Positions 32,240-32,389 of a DNA stretch of 32,389 bases are shown here, piece after piece. This DNA is from Pseudomonas thermotolerans DSM 14292. GTDB lineage: Bacteria; Pseudomonadota; Gammaproteobacteria; Pseudomonadales; Pseudomonadaceae. Position 1 is the stretch's first letter, and the number at the start of each line of letters is the position of its first letter. The DNA lies in contig NZ_KB822626.1 in NCBI RefSeq assembly GCF_000364625.1, positions 1 through 32,389 on the forward strand, read 5' to 3'. The notes below the pieces were generated by a model. The model saw only the letters and a list, made by a program, of their open reading frames with translations. It did not search any database and had not been told where the DNA came from. A program made the translations under genes and the position numbers.

Positions 32240-32389
32240 TCTGAGGTGCCCGGTGTCGTCAATTTCTTCACCCGCTTTCTCATCGATTCGCCCTTGAGGT
32301 TGATCCGGTAGGCGTTGTGCACCAGGCGGTCGAGGATGGCGTCGGCCAGGGTTGGATCGCCGATCAGTTCGTGCCAGTTGTCCACGGGC
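32236..32389 (-). CDS. istB: IstB-like ATP-binding protein, C-terminal end (partial)
   Basis: The minus strand reads [21 protein letters not shown] and on through [16 protein letters not shown], ending in TAA at 32236-32238. This is the standard C-terminus of IstB, the AAA+ helper protein of IS21 transposition ([29 protein letters not shown]). The ATPase core is right of the window. Confidence 0.88.
   Translation of the reverse strand, partial: PVDNWHELIGDPTLADAILDRLVHNAYRINLKGESMRKRVKKLTTPGTSD

Larger units (their letters stand above)
32108..32389 (-). mobile_element. IS21-family insertion sequence, one end (partial)
   Basis: Homology to the chemotaxis transducer stops at 32107, and foreign DNA starts with TGCGGATTCCACGCC at 32108. 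The first 100 bases carry repeats of a TTCCACGGCCATCNGGCCA unit (32114-32133, 32159-32180, 32182-32202), like the multiple terminal repeats of IS21 elements. The istB tail follows. The other end and the target-site duplication lie outside the window. Confidence 0.75.

Overview
The window looks like chromosome of a high-GC gammaproteobacterium, most likely Pseudomonas sensu lato. The reasons are the GC-rich third codon positions, a phaG homologue, an rhlB helicase, an aapJQMP-type amino acid transporter next to a bacterial phosphatidylcholine synthase, a PhoH-moaC-moaD-moaE cluster and several c-di-GMP genes. Species cannot be fixed from the sequence alone. Both edges are mobile DNA: the last codons of an IS5-like transposase at the left, and one end of an IS21-family element (istB tail) at the right.

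Left accessory region (1-3300). This DNA is clearly richer in A+T than the rest. It carries, all on the minus strand, a small ribbon-helix-helix-like regulator, a C5-cytosine DNA methyltransferase, a PD-(D/E)XK restriction endonuclease and a Vsr mismatch endonuclease. Together they make a complete type II restriction-modification-repair cassette. A perfect inverted repeat lies just upstream of the regulator, a strong hairpin separates regulator and methyltransferase, and a terminator-like hairpin follows vsr. The cassette lies off the 3' side of an intact tRNA-Gly(CCC) gene, a usual position for acquired DNA.

Core region A (3400-13000). This holds phaG (3-hydroxyacyl-ACP to CoA/PHA metabolism), a large membrane HD-GYP c-di-GMP phosphodiesterase, a periplasmic L,D-transpeptidase-like protein, a dCache-GGDEF diguanylate cyclase followed by a small Cys-rich CWC protein, a Tyr/His-rich lipoprotein, a decayed 3-hydroxyisobutyrate dehydrogenase, yaaA and a cytochrome b561.

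Core region B (13270-21150). A PIN-PhoH ATPase ends in a strong terminator, followed at once by the moaCDE molybdopterin operon. Then come a previously easy-to-miss 56-residue membrane protein, a multi-spanning membrane protein, the RhlB RNA helicase, an M19 membrane dipeptidase and a second diguanylate cyclase with a cyclic-nucleotide-binding-like domain.

Core region C (21550-32389). A carboxylesterase is divergent from the aapJQMP operon, which has a good sigma-54 promoter candidate, a long leader and a stem-loop between aapJ and aapQ. Next are pcs, two glutathione-S-transferase-like genes around a GIY-YIG protein, a DUF4344 metallopeptidase and a chemotaxis transducer whose 3' end has been replaced by the IS21-family element.

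No CRISPR array, prophage or wholly new multi-gene system is evident. The most interesting parts are the R-M/Vsr cassette and its control elements, the HD-GYP protein with a large insertion, the small membrane protein, the mmsB-like pseudogene and the IS-truncated transducer.
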